The notes below the pieces were generated by a model, which saw only the letters and a list, made by a program, of their open reading frames with translations, made no database searches and was not told the origin of the DNA. From Mercenaria mercenaria (Eukaryota; Mollusca; Bivalvia; Venerida; Veneridae): a DNA stretch of 64,000 nucleotides. The stretch is from contig NC_069367.1 in assembly GCF_021730395.1 (NCBI RefSeq), positions 20,768,501 to 20,832,500 on the forward strand, written 5' to 3'. The position numbers and the translations under genes were made by a program. This document shows, piece after piece, positions 36,339-47,453 of this stretch; within the stretch, counting starts at the first letter, position 1; every line of letters starts with the position of its first letter.

Positions 36339-36486
36339 AGAATCTTTCACTGGTTGAAGGTGTGGACTGAAATATCTGGCTCTGGGGTTACTGTTTAGGC
36401 GGTCACGTGACTCTGTTGAGTTACCGAGAAACAGTTACGCAAGAGCCGGATATTTCCATCCGCATCTTTAACCAGTCATAGATTCT
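36339..36486. mobile_element. Inverted-repeat MITE, copy 2
   Basis: AGAATCTTTCACTGGTTGAA on the left mirrors TTTAACCAGTCATAGATTCT on the right; inner arms GAAATATCTGGCTC / GAGCCGGATATTTC. The centre has a second small palindrome around GTCACGTGAC. Confidence 0.7.
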
Positions 36487-36522
36487 TTTTCTTGCATACC
36501 GTATTCTTCAAATAGTAGAAGA

Positions 36523-36698
36523 AACAAGAGCACCGCCTTGCGGGTGCTGATGCTCATCTGATTTTTTTTGTGTGATAGAAATATTGTCCTACCCGTGATT
36601 TTCTAAGTCTAACAAGAGCACCGCCTTGCGGGTGCTGACGCTCATCTGATTTTTTTGTGTAATAGAAATATTGTCCTACCCATGATTTTCTAAGTCTA
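36523..36698 (+). repeat. Duplicated 5' end of the AGCACC element, 88 bp period
   Basis: The first 88 bp of the element (5' hairpin through TGATTTTCTAAGTCT) occurs twice in tandem, from 36523 and from 36611, with about four differences. Only the second copy runs on into the cores. Confidence 0.9.
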
Positions 36699-39600
36699 AA
36701 AAGGGCCATCATTCTTGCAAAAAGCAGGATAGAGTTATGTTTCTTGATGTACAGTGTCCACTTATGATGGTGAAAAACTGTTGCAAGTTTTAAAGCAATA
36801 GCTTTGATAGTTTATGAGAAAAGTTGACTTAAACATAATACTCAACCAAGAAAATGATTTTCTAAGTCCAAAAGGGGCAATAATTATTGCAAAAAGCAGG
36901 ATGGAGTTATGTTGCTTGCTGTACAGGGTCAGCTTATGATGGTGAACAAGTGTTGCAAGTTTCAAAGTAATAGCTTTGATAGTTTAAGAGAAAAAGTTGA
37001 CCTAAACATAAAACTTAACCAAGAAATCTGATATTTTCTAAGTCCAAAAGGGGCCATAAATCTTGCAAAAAGCAGACGGAGTTATGTTTCTGCTATACAG
37101 GGTCAACTTATGATGGTGAACAAGTGTTGCAAGTTTTAAAGCAATAGCTTTGATAGTTTAGGATAAAAGCTGACCTAAACATAAAACTTAACCAAGAAAA
37201 CTGATTTTCTAAGTCCAAAAGGGGCAATAAATCTTGCAAAAAGCAAGATGGAGTTATGTTTCTTGATGTACAGGGTCTGCTTATGATGGTGAACAAGTAT
37301 TCCAAGTTTCAAAGCAATAGCTTTGATAGTTTAGGAGAAAAGTTGACCTAAACATAAAACTTAACCAAGAAATCTGATATTTTCTAAGTACAAAAGGGGC
37401 CATAAATCTTGCAAAAAGCAAGATGGAGTTATGTTTCTTGCTATACAGGGTCAGCTTATGATGGTGAATAAGTATTCCAAGTTTCAAAGCAATAGCTTTG
37501 ATAGTTTAGGAGAAAAGCTGACCTAAACATAAAACTTAACCAGGCAACGCCGACGCAGACGCAGACGCCGACGCCGACGCCGACAACCGCTCAAGTGATG
37601 ACAATAACTCATCATTTTTTTTCAAAAAATCAGATGAGCTAAAAAGGGCCATCATTCTTGCAAAAAGCAGGATAGAGTTATGTTTCTTGATGTACAGTGT
37701 CCACTTATGATGGTGAAAAACTGTTGCAAGTTTTAAAGCAATAGCTTTGATAGTTTATGAGAAAAGTTGACCTAAACATAATACTCAACCAAGAAAATGA
37801 TTTTCTAAGTCCAAAAGGGGCAATAATTATTGCAAAAAGCAGGATGGAGTTATGTTGCTTGCTGTACAGGGTCAGCTTATGATGGTGAACAAGTGTTGCA
37901 AGTTTCAAAGTAATAGCTTTGATAGTTTAAGAGAAAAAGTTGACCTAAACATAAAACTTAACCAAGAAATCTGATATTTTCTAAGTCCAAAAGGGGCCAT
38001 AAATCTTGCAAAAAGCAGGACGGAGTTATGTTTCTTGCTATACAGGGTCAACTTATGATGGTGAACAAGTGTTGCAAGTTTTAAAGCAATAGCTTTGATA
38101 GTTTAGGATAAAAGCTGACCTAAACATAAAACTAAACCAAGAAAACTGATTTTCTAAGTCCAAAAGGGGCAATAAATCTTGCAAAAAGCAAGATGGAGTT
38201 ATGTTTCTTGATGTACAGGGTCTGCTTATGATGGTGAACAAGTATTCCAAGTTTCAAAGCAATAGCTTTGATAGTTTAGGAGAAAAGTTGACCTAAACAT
38301 AAAACTTAACCAAGAAATCTGATATTTTCTAAGTACAAAAGGGGCCATAAATCTTGCAAAAAGCAAGATGGAGTTATGTTTCTTGCTATACAGGGTCAGC
38401 TGATGATGGTGAATAAGTATTCCAAGTTTCAAAGCAATAGCTTTGATAGTTTAGGAGAAAAGCTGACCTAAACATAAAACTTAACCAGGCAACGCCGACG
38501 CCGACGCCGACGCCGACAACCGCTCAAGTGATGACAATAACTCATCATTTTTTTTCAAAAAATCAGATGAGCTAAAAAGGGCCATCATTCTTGCAAAAAG
38601 CAGGATAGAGTTATGTTTTTTGATGTACAGTGTCCACTTATGATGGTGAAAAACTGTTGAAAGTTTTAAAGCAATAGCTTTGATAGTTTATGAGAAAAGT
38701 TGACCTAAACATAATACTCAACCAAGAAAATGATTTTCTAAGTCCAAAAGGGGCAATAATTATTGCAAAAATCAGGATGGAGTTACGCTGCTTGCTGTAC
38801 AGGGTCAGCTTATGATGGTGAACAAGTGTTGCAAGTTTCAAAGTAATAGCTTTGATAGTTTAAGAGAAAAAGTTGACCTAAACATAAAACTTAACCAAGA
38901 AATCTGATATTTTCTAAGTCCAAAAGGGGCCATAAATCTTGCAAAAAGCAGGACGGAGTTATGTTTCTTGCTATACAGGGTCAACTTATGATGGTGAACA
39001 AGTGTTGCAAGTTTTAAAGCAATAGCTTTGATAGTTTAGGATAAAAGCTGACCTAAACATAAAACTTAACCAAGAAAACTGATTTTCTAAGTCCAAAAGG
39101 GGCAATAAATCTTGCAGAAAGCAAGATGGAGTTATGTTTCTTGATGTACAGGGTCTGCTTATGATGGTGAACAAGTATTCCAAGTTTCAAAGCAATAGCT
39201 TTGATAGTTTAGGAGAAAAGTTGACCTAAACATAAAACTTAACCAAGAAATCTGATATTTTCTAAGTACAAAAGGGGCCATAAATCTTGCAAAAAGCAAG
39301 ATGGAGTTATGTTTCTTGCTATACAGGGTCAGCTTATGATGGTGAATAAGTATTCCAAGTTTCAAAGCAATAGCTTTGATAGTTTAGGAGAAAAGCTGAC
39401 CTAAACATAAAACTTAACCAGGCAACGCCGACGCAGACGCCGACGCCGACGCCGACGCCGACAACCGCTCAAGTGATGACAATAACTCATCATTTTTTTT
39501 CAAAAAATCAGATGAGCTAAAAAGGGCCATCATTCTTGCAAAAAGCAGGATAGAGTTATGTTTTTTTGATGTACAGTGTCCACTTATGATGGTGAAAAAC

Positions 39601-40381
39601 TGTTGAAAGTTTAAAGCAATAGCTTTGATAGTTTATGAGAAAAGTTGACCTAAACATAATACTCAACCAAGAAAATGATTTTCTAAGTCCAAAAGGGGCA
39701 ATAATTATTGCAAAAATCAGGATGGAGTTACGCTGCTTGCTGTACAGGGTCAGCTTATGATGGTGAACAAGTGTTGCAAGTTTCAAAGTAATAGCTTTGA
39801 TAGTTTAAGAGAAAAAGTTGACCTAAACATAAAACTTAACCAAGAAATCTGATATTTTCTAAGTCCAAAAGGGGCCATAAATCTTGCAAAAAGCAGGACG
39901 GAGTTATGTTTCTTGCTATACAGGGTCAACTTATGATGGTGAACAAGTGTTGCAAGTTTTAAAAGCAATAGCTTTGATAGTTTAGGATAAAAGCTGACCT
40001 AAACATAAAACTTAACCAAGAAAACTGATTTTCTAAGTCCAAAAGGGGCAATAAATCTTGCAAAAAGCAAGATGGAGTTATGTTTCTTGATGTACAGGGT
40101 CTGCTTATGATGGTGAACAAGTATTCCAAGTTTCAAAGCAATAGCTTTGATAGTTTAGGAGAAAAGTTGACCTAAACATAAAACTTAACCAAGAAATCTG
40201 ATATTTTCTAAGTACAAAAGGGGCCATAAATCTTGCAAAAAGCAAGATGGAGTTATGTTTCTTGCTATACAGGGTCAGCTCATGATGGTGAATAAGTATT
40301 CCAAGTTTCAAAGCAATAGCTTTGATAGTTTAGGAGAAAAGCTGACCTAAACATAAAACTTAACCAGGCAACGCCGACGCA

Positions 40382-40420
<39 letters not shown>

Positions 40421-41422
40421 AACCGCTCAAGTGATGACAATAACTCATCATTTTTTTTCAAAAAATCAGATGAGCTAAAAAGGGCCATCATTCTTGCAAA
40501 AAGCAGGATAGAGTTATGTTTTTTGATGTACAGTGTCCACTTATGATGGTGAAAAACTGTTGAAAGTTTTAAAGCAATAGCTTTGATAGTTTATGAGAAA
40601 AGTTGACCTAAACATAATACTCAACCAAGAAAATGATTTTCTAAGTCCAAAAGGGGCAATAATTATTGCAAAAATCAGGATGGAGTTACGCTGCTTGCTG
40701 TACAGGGTCAGCTTATGATGGTGAACAAGTGTTGCAAGTTTCAAAGCAATAGCTTTGATAGTTTAAGAGAAAAAGTTGACCTAAACATAAAACTTAACCA
40801 AGAAATCTGATATTTTCTAAGTCCAAAAGGGGCCATAAATCTTGCAAAAAGCAGGATGGAGTTATGTTTCTTGCTGTACAGGGTCAACTTATGATGGTGA
40901 ACAAGTGCTGCAAGTTTTAAAGCAATAGCTTTGATAGTTTAGGATAAAAGCTGACCTAAACATAAAACTTAACCAAGAAAACTGATTTTCTAAGTCCAAA
41001 AGGGGCAATAAATCTTGCAAAAAGCAAGATGGAGTTATGTTTCTTGCTGTACAGGGTCAGCTTATGATGGTGAACAAGTATTCCAAGTTTCAAAGCAATA
41101 GCTTTGACAGTTTGGGAGAAAAGTTGACCTAAACATAAAACTTAACCAAGAAATCTGATATTTTCTAAGTACAAAAGGGGCCATAAATCTTGCAAAAAGC
41201 AAGATGGAGTTATGTTTCTTGCTATACAGGGTCAGCTTATGATGGTGAACAAGTATTCCAAGTTTCAAAGCAATAGCTTTGATAGTTTAGGAGAAAAGCT
41301 GACCTAAACATAAAACTTAACCAGGCAACGCCGACGCAGACGCCGACGCCGACGCCGACGCCGACAACCGCTCAAGTGATGACAATAACTCATCATTTTT
41401 TTTCAAAAAATCAGATGAGCTA
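36523..41422 (+). mobile_element. Tandem-core element (AGCACC family) expanded to a higher-order array
   Basis: The 5' end AACAAGAGCACCGCCTTGCG (hairpin AGCACC/GGTGCT), then GCTCATCTGATTTTTT. From about 36696 come five tandem units of 933-958 bp. Each has five sub-repeats of about 172 bp, a (GACGCC)n run, CAACCGCTCAAGTGATGACA, then the 3' hairpin ending AATCAGATGAGCTA. Units 2-5 start at the core without the 5' end. The 5' GCTCATCTGATTTTTT mirrors the 3' end of every unit. Unit ends fall at 37640, 38573, 39518, 40476 and 41421. Confidence 0.9.
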
Positions 41423-41508
41423 ATAAAATCAATCGACAGTTTTTCTTATAAGCACTATTTGACTATAGTGGCATATAAATTTACGCGTTTGTTCGTAAGC
41501 TACAGCCC

Positions 41509-42156
41509 TTAAAGACCCACCACAACCTAGTAACCTATTTTTTCTTTCCACATGAACCTCATGCAAAAATCATTTTATGATACTGCTTTAATACATTTAT
41601 AATACAAAGTGACATAAAGTTTTATAAACACAGGTAAATAACCCGGTAGAAATAAAGTATGGTATACATAAAACAAGAAGCTAATTTCAATAAACGCTTG
41701 ATGCCCCCGGCGGCATCCTTGTCGATACAAAGCAACCTAAGTCCAAAACGAGGTCAAGTTCAAGGTCAAGGTCAAACTGAGGTCAGGTGATGTCTGAAGA
41801 TGAGGAATGGTCATAGGTTACATCTGCATTAGTATCATTTCATTCTAGTAAGGGGTATTGATGCAAGACGAAACGGTCCCATTTGGTTAACCTCGTACGG
41901 ACGGATGGACGAACGAACGAACGAACGGATTGACAGGACAATCACTATATGCCTCCCGTATCAGTAGATGCCGGGGGTATAAAAATGTGCATACTGCTAC
42001 ATTTATTCAATAAAATGTTTAGACATGATATATTGTCTTGGCCTAATATGTCAGACTGTAACTAGATACTTGCATTTCTTTTTTATGCAAATCATGTATA
42101 ATTATAGTCATGGAAATTAAAGAAAAGAATACAGCTATTCTGTGGCGCGTCTTTAA
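41509..42156 (+). mobile_element. TTAAAGAC TIR repeat, copy 1, split by insertion
   Basis: Begins TTAAAGACCCACCACAACCT and ends TGTGGCGCGTCTTTAA, a 13/15 match as TIR, with TTAA at both edges. The 41672-41982 element interrupts it at the point corresponding to CTGATTTATGTACC in copy 2. Confidence 0.7.
41672..41982 (+). mobile_element. Minimal tandem-core-type element, nested
   Basis: 5' AACAAGAAGC, then the hairpin GATGCCCCCGGCGGCATC. A single core region has AGGTCAAGGTCAAACTGAGG, then GGACGGATGGACGAACGAAC. The 3' end is TGCCTCCCGTATCAGTAGAT followed by GCCGGGGGTATAA. Only 311 bp; it has one core rather than an array. Confidence 0.75.
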
Positions 42157-42539
42157 GTCATTTTTACCCTTGGGTGTAAGCGGAAAAAAAACACGGGAAA
42201 TCCTGTCCAGTATGCAAGAATGAAACATATCATGCCATGTGTCTTTCAGTTGGTATTATCATGGGGAAGGTATCTGAAAAGTTTCCTTTAGTTGTGATGT
42301 AGAGAATAATAACTGAGATATGAGTTTGCTGAGAACCGTTACTTAGATGCTACGTCAGCGCGGGAGGTACAGCAACAGCATTTGTGACATCGTCACGGAG
42401 TGCACTAAAGGGAATTTTGGGGGCGGGGGGTTTGGGAGGGTACTCATACGGGGTTGTTTCGATGGTTACTAAGATTATACGGTACGGCCGGCAGAAGACC
42501 ATACAGTTTTTCAAAGGAATTCGTTCAGGGGCGTTTTGA
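42157..42539. other. No gene seen; G-rich tract
   Basis: A G-rich stretch at 42415-42440 precedes the LINE relic. It may be part of the same retroposon insertion. Confidence 0.35.
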
Positions 42540-42925
42540 TGCCGAGCTGGATCAAAGAGCCGTTGTCAATAGCCTGGTTACATCACGGTTACACTGTTAT
42601 GTGGTATCCCAAACAGCATACTTGACAAGTTGCAACATGTCCAGAACAGGGTAGCTAGCATTATCACTAGGAACGTCCCGTCACGATCATAATACACAGG
42701 TATTGGTTACCAGTGAAATACAGGATACAGTACAAAGTTCTGTCCTTTATGGCTCTGCATGATCCCCTGTCTGTATAAGGGATATGATAGAAGTGTATAG
42801 ACCGGATAGAAACCAAAGATCACAAGACAGGCTGTTACTGGTTGTGCCGGATGTGTATGGCAATCGGAGCTTTCCGCTTACTGCTAACTGCTCCTAAGCT
42901 ATGGAACTCTCTTCCCGTAACGCAC
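42540..42925 (+). mobile_element. LINE relic, reverse-transcriptase C-terminal region
   Basis: Three plus-strand frames in succession give recognisable pieces of a CR1/L2/Jockey-type ORF2 C-terminus: VVNSLVTSRLHCY, then LDKLQHVQNRVASIIT, then YWLPVKYRIQYKVLSFMALH, then a segment matching the RSFPLTAPKLWNSLP type of ending. These follow the finger/thumb of the RT in that clade. The pieces are separated by small indels, so the copy is dead and 5'-truncated. Nothing upstream gives the RT catalytic box or endonuclease. Reported as a fossil retroposon; clade assignment is from memory. Confidence 0.7.
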
Positions 42926-43317
42926 TTCTGTGTTCAACATTATGCAAACTGACTAACATAATTATATTGTTTTTCTTTTCATGTCACAGCATAGAACAGT
43001 ATTTTATCATAAGGTCACTTAATTTTTTAAAGATGTAAATAATAGTTATGTTTGTCTTACTTTGTTTAATCTATATGTTTTACATTCATGTTTTCACGGT
43101 TAATGGAAAATGGCATTCTTTTATAAGTGTTTAATTTGTAATTGTACTTTTGAAATGTATTCTGTAAAACACTTTTGAACGTGTGCATGTGCATAAAAAG
43201 GTTGCTAAAAAAATGTGGTATAATAATAACAATATAGTAATAATAATAATGTCGAAAGGTCAGCTAGACAAATTTTCAAATATAATGCACGTCTCACCCG
43301 CGGATCATACAAACCCA
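42926..43317. other. No gene seen
   Basis: AT-rich, probably LINE 3' UTR in part, with AAT runs near 43215-43250. Confidence 0.35.
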
Positions 43318-43352
43318 AAATCTATAGATCTGCGCTCTCCCTATACTGAGTG
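43318..43352 (-). repeat. SINE head scrap
   Basis: ATAGATCTGCGCTCTCCCTA is the inverted A-box region of the tRNA-derived SINE (TAGAGCGCAGATCT). Confidence 0.5.
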
Positions 43353-43374
43353 CAGTACCAAAGATAAAGTGAAA

Positions 43375-43438
43375 CTGAATTCAAACAATTCAAACTTTAA
43401 CCCAAGCGCCGATGCAAGGGTGAGAATAGTCGAGCAAA
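43375..43438 (+). repeat. 3' end scrap of a CTGTC-family element
   Basis: AACTTTAACCCAAGCGCCGA, then GGGTGAGAATAGTCGAGCAA, matches the 3' end of 16155-17317. The rest of the element is missing. Confidence 0.6.
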
Positions 43439-43499
43439 AAGTCTGATTCGGCAACATGAGCACCATGTAAAACATCTTGTATACATACAGAAAACCGAT

Positions 43500-43997
43500 T
43501 TAAAGACCCACCACGACCTAGTGACCTACTTTTTTCTCCCACAAAAACTTCATGAAAATCATTTATAATACAGGTAATATTACTACAAGTTTTCAGGTGG
43601 ACACTTTAGGCCCTTCCTGAATAAATGTGTTTTCACAACTTTATCTGCGAACCTATTCAGTCAATCTCTTCTCAGCATAGTTTTAAGAATATAGATGAAT
43701 AACTGTCTTACACTGTAGAAACAAAAAGTGATTAAAAATTAACTAAATGCACTGATTTATGTACCTTCTGTCTTACACTGTAGAAACAAAAAGTGATTAA
43801 AAATTAACTAAATGCACTGATTTATGTACCTTTTACTACATTCATTCAACAAAATGTTAAGACAGTAAACAGACTTCTTGGCATGATATATGTCACTGTC
43901 AATTTGAAATTAAATTCTCATATTTTTCATGCAAATCATGTATAATTACCATCATAGAAATACAAAAGAATACAGTTATTTTGTGGTGCCACTTTAA
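43500..43997 (+). mobile_element. TTAAAGAC TIR repeat, copy 2
   Basis: TTAAAGACCCACCACGACCT to TTGTGGTGCCACTTTAA. It carries an internal 65 bp tandem duplication. The 3' end overlaps the 5' end of copy 3, so the two are head-to-tail. Confidence 0.7.
43703..43832 (+). repeat. Perfect 65 bp tandem duplication
   Basis: CTGTCTTACACTGTAGAAAC begins identical 65 bp units at 43703 and 43768. The lack of differences implies a recent event. Confidence 0.9.
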
Positions 43998-44445
43998 GAC
44001 CAACCACAACCTAGTGACCTACTCCACCCCACCCCACCCCCACCCCCACCTCACATGAATATATTGCAAATCATTGTGATCATACTGGTATAATACAACT
44101 ACAAGATGACAGGTGGACAATTTAGGTCCTCCCTGAATTAATGTGTTTTCTATTTCAAAACTTCACCTGCAAAAATATTCAGTCAATCTTTTTTACGTAT
44201 AGTTTTAAAACCATAGACTATAATAACTATCTTATACTGTAAAAACAAAGTGTGGTCTAAACTCACCTTAATACATAAAGTACGGTGTACTACTACATTA
44301 ATTCAATTTATATTTAGACAATTTATAATTATATCACTGTCAATTTGTAACCAGATACTTGTTATTTCTTTTTTTTTCATACAAAGCATGTATAATTACC
44401 ATCATGGAAATGCAAAAGAATACAGTTATTTTGTGGCGCGTCTCA
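43993..44445 (+). mobile_element. TTAAAGAC TIR repeat, copy 3
   Basis: TTAAGACCAACCACAACCTA to TTGTGGCGCGTCTC. It includes a CCCCACC-rich tract at 44022-44050 not found in the other copies. Internal sequence CAGGTGGACAATTTAGG matches copy 2. Confidence 0.7.
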
Positions 44446-44569
44446 TTGTAGACGAAACACGTGTATCATGTTCATGCAGCAAAAATAATTGCGCAAAGTC
44501 AACTAAGGTTAACATTTTGCGAAAAATCTTGCTTTAAAAAATTAAATGATTTTTGAAAAATAGGAAAAT

Positions 44570-45455
44570 TTGTTTTTAGGAAAATGTCATTGAACTACTC
44601 ACAATAGAGAACTAAGAGGTATCATTTCAGTTCATATATATTATTTCAGGCCAGTTTGTCAAATTATACAAGAAAGGTTCATAGGGTTCAGGTCTGCTTA
44701 CCTGGCTTGTCCGCTCCCTGTGTCTGTGTGTGCTACCTTCTGAACGTTAAATATGGAAACAACACCTACCTTTCACAATAGGACCGACCTACATCCTGTA
44801 TGGAACTATCGTCATACGAGAATTCTATGGATCGTCTCAAGCAGCCGACAGTGTATGCCTATGCCTATGTGGATGTAATCTGATTTCACGACAAGAATTC
44901 TGCGAATAGGTGAAGTTTACCGTTATCTGAAACAAACGTAACATGTAATGTTCAAAATAAAAATAGCAACACGTGCAATCTGTCAAAAAAGTAATGGTAC
45001 GCTGCGAGTTTTCAAAACACGATTCCTTGTCCTATAGTTTAGTAGCGTTACATCAATAAATTGAAAATCGATAGTGTTTACAAAAAAAAAACATCACGAA
45101 AATACAAATGTTTATGAAGTATGAAAATAATAAATACCTGATAATATATATGTGCAATAAAATTAGTTACGAAGTTCTGAGAATTTAAAGAGATCCCTAC
45201 AAAAATGGCATTTTTATTTCTCATTTCAAAATGTGACATGTAACCTGAAAGGTATGGAATGCTTGTACGTACAGAAATCAAGGAAAGTTAAATAAAACAT
45301 CCATACACTTGCAAAAGCATTTGTTCAACATATGTACTGTTATACAATTAATAATTACTGAAATACTAGCCGTTCAATAGTCAAAACTATTTCCCTAGGT
45401 CCGAAGAGGTCAGTAGTGGTTCATCCCCGGAAAGGGTTTCGCATGTTTGTTGGAA
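44570..45455 (+). repeat. Flanking repeat A, left of the 8 kb element
   Basis: Matches 53690-54530 in the same orientation: ACAATAGAGAACTAAGAGGT, CAGCCGACAGTGTATGCC, AAATAGCAACACGTGCAAT and ACTAGCCGTTCAATAGTCAA. Divergence is roughly 15% with several indels, so the duplication predates the TIR segment's recent homogenisation. Confidence 0.75.
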
Positions 45456-45500
45456 GCAGTGGTCTCCCTTTGGTTACATTATTTTCTGGCACCTAGGAAC

Positions 45501-45760
45501 AGGTCTGGTTTCATTGCCCGAAGGAGCTATATAGCTAGAACGAGCTAAAATAGCTCGTTCTAGCTATATATCGAACAAAAGAAGGGTACAAAACCGTCTT
45601 TTTTCATATTTATCCGAATTATCGAAAGTAGACGGAACGTATGTCACTCGCTTTTCACTTGTACTTGGCAATATGAAATGTTTTGTCAACATCAAACCTC
45701 CACTTTTTTTAGGAAATCTGGCGTAAAAAACAAGGGCTTTTGAATAACACCTACAATATG
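45501..45760 (+). repeat. Left terminal inverted repeat with hairpin
   Basis: It contains a 20 bp perfect stem, TATATAGCTAGAACGAGCTA, AAA loop, and its complement (45530-45572), starting about 30 bp from the outer end. The mirrored copy is at 53255-53515. Confidence 0.9.
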
Positions 45761-46455
45761 GGGTGAAAAACATATAAATAGATAAATGTCACTGAAAATT
45801 AAGCTGTTACACGATTTCTGTTCAACTTCCGCATCCTGGTGACCGTTGATCATACGGATTCAGCAGCTAATTTAAACGAATTCTTTGTTTTTATTAATTA
45901 ACTACAGGTGTTCCCGTAATTAAATTGGTTTTAATTTATTTTTTATTGTTTTTTTTTCTCAAAATGTTTATTTTATTCCATCATATGACTTCCTGTACAC
46001 GGTTTTGGACTTCCTGTACACGGTTTTGTGACCTTCAGACGATTCATATCAATTTTCCAGTGTCTGTCTTAAAGCTTTTTCAGTGCACTATGGTGAGTTT
46101 TTTTTAATAATGATAATTGTAATAGTTAAGAATTACCATAAACATATTCACATAATTATTTCTGTTACTCGTCCTCCGTACATTCGTCTTCATCCTCTGA
46201 AATGTTAATAAAGATACTTAGATCATCTCAATTTTTTATAATAATAATAGTGTATATTACAATATATTTAATGTGACATCATCTATTAGAAAACAAATGG
46301 CAAAAACCCTGGAAAGAATGTAAAGGGTCAAAAATCAAGAGCAAAAAACCACCATAAAGGATCAGTGGTAGTGGAATACATAACTGATGCTGAGAAAAGG
46401 CACAGACTACGTATAATAGGAAGCCTACAATTCTTAAAAAGGTAAAATTCATTAC
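45761..46455. other. No exon recognised
   Basis: Inside the 8 kb segment, downstream of the last minus-strand exon. It contains GACTTCCTGTACACGGTTTT twice in tandem near 45988-46028. The 3' end of the gene should lie here, but I could not place it. Confidence 0.4.
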
Positions 46456-46539
46456 CTGTGTCACTTTCAACAGCTGTAGCATTCTCTAAAGCAACTACCA
46501 CTTCCTTATAAAACATCAGCATTTCATTTTTAGTTTTCC
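46456..46539 (-). CDS. Exon of the unrecognised gene in the 8 kb segment (3' side)
   Basis: TACATATTGCAG acceptor, 84 bp open, then GACACAG|GTAATG donor, all on the minus strand. It encodes GKTKNEMLMFYKEVVVALEN then ATAVESDT, an amphipathic helical segment with no known motif. Exon length is a multiple of three, so it can be included or skipped without changing phase. It lies about 0.9 kb downstream of the 47454-47784 exon on the same strand, consistent with one gene. No function can be stated. Confidence 0.5.
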
Positions 46540-47121
46540 CTGCAATATGTATATATAATAACGTGGCTTCAATTAAAAAATTTTTCATACAACACCTTTT
46601 AAGTTCTGAAGTATACTTTATACATTTTCATAATAACATAACAACCTAGACGTATTATCTTGATTCATATGTAGTAAAAAAAAGAGACACACATGCGCGC
46701 GAGAAAATACATTGCACCTTATAGGGTTGTGATAATATTATAGATTCAAGAGTTGTCTACTATGACAAAAGAAGAATTTAGTCTAGACTGGAAGACTGAA
46801 TCAGGTGTCTGTGGCAATTGGAAAAGTAAGGGATGTTCAATAGGTATGTTTTTACAGTGAAAATAATAATAATAATAATAATGACGTTTAAAATTAGAGT
46901 AATAAAAAGGTTAGATTTTAAAAATGTGTTCCATTTCTTTGGGTATTTTCTGTATGTTCTCTATATACGTCAGATATACGCATTTCAGTTTTTAATATTA
47001 AATATTATTAACTTACATTGAAAAATCAACGTGTAAAATTTCATACAAATACAGCTATTATATTAACAACTGTAGGGAATACTAGTACACCGCATACACC
47101 ATCGAACAGCGGCAGTGGCAC

Positions 47122-47391
47122 TTGAGAGTTGCAGCCTTCATCCTCTTGGTATACCCAGACCCGCCAGAAGTACCAGAAGAGGAAGCTATTCACGAAGGGG
47201 AAAAAACAAAATGTGACATTTGTCACAGAATGTCCGCTTCTAATAAAAAAAAAGACCTGTGGCTCAATTGCGAGTACAGGAAGAAATGTGATTTTTGGGT
47301 CCATACGCTGTGTGTTGGTATTGTTGCTAAGACGAAAGTGATTTGGAAGACATCAAATTTTTCTGCCCTACACACATTAAATCGTACATGA
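47122..47391 (+). CDS. PHD-like zinc-finger exon, plus strand
   Basis: The open frame holds CDICHRM, then DLWLNC, KKCDFWVHTLC. This is C-x2-C ... C-x(4)-C-x-F-W-V-H-x2-C, the pattern of the second half of a PHD/RING-like treble clef with the tryptophan before the histidine. Upstream is an acidic linker (PDPPEVPEEEAIHEGE). An acceptor-like GAGTTGCAG precedes it, and the frame ends at a stop at 47391. The orientation is opposite to the other exons of the 8 kb segment, so it is a second gene or a separate fragment. In many animal transposons such fingers sit at the C-terminus of the transposase and bind chromatin or DNA; here that is inference. No partner exon was found. Confidence 0.5.
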   Translation: MRVAAFILLVYPDPPEVPEEEAIHEGEKTKCDICHRMSASNKKKDLWLNCEYRKKCDFWVHTLCVGIVAKTKVIWKTSNFSALHTLNRT

Positions 47392-47453
47392 AATAAATTT
47401 CTAATATTATGATAAAATAAAATAATTTTGTACTGGTTTAATCATTTTACCTC

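Noticed and set aside
36762-41268. Many 61-76 codon minus-strand frames with near-identical products (HHHKLTLYSKKHNS)
   Set aside because: They repeat because the 172 bp cores repeat. They read antisense to the element, end in each sub-repeat and show no coding constraint.
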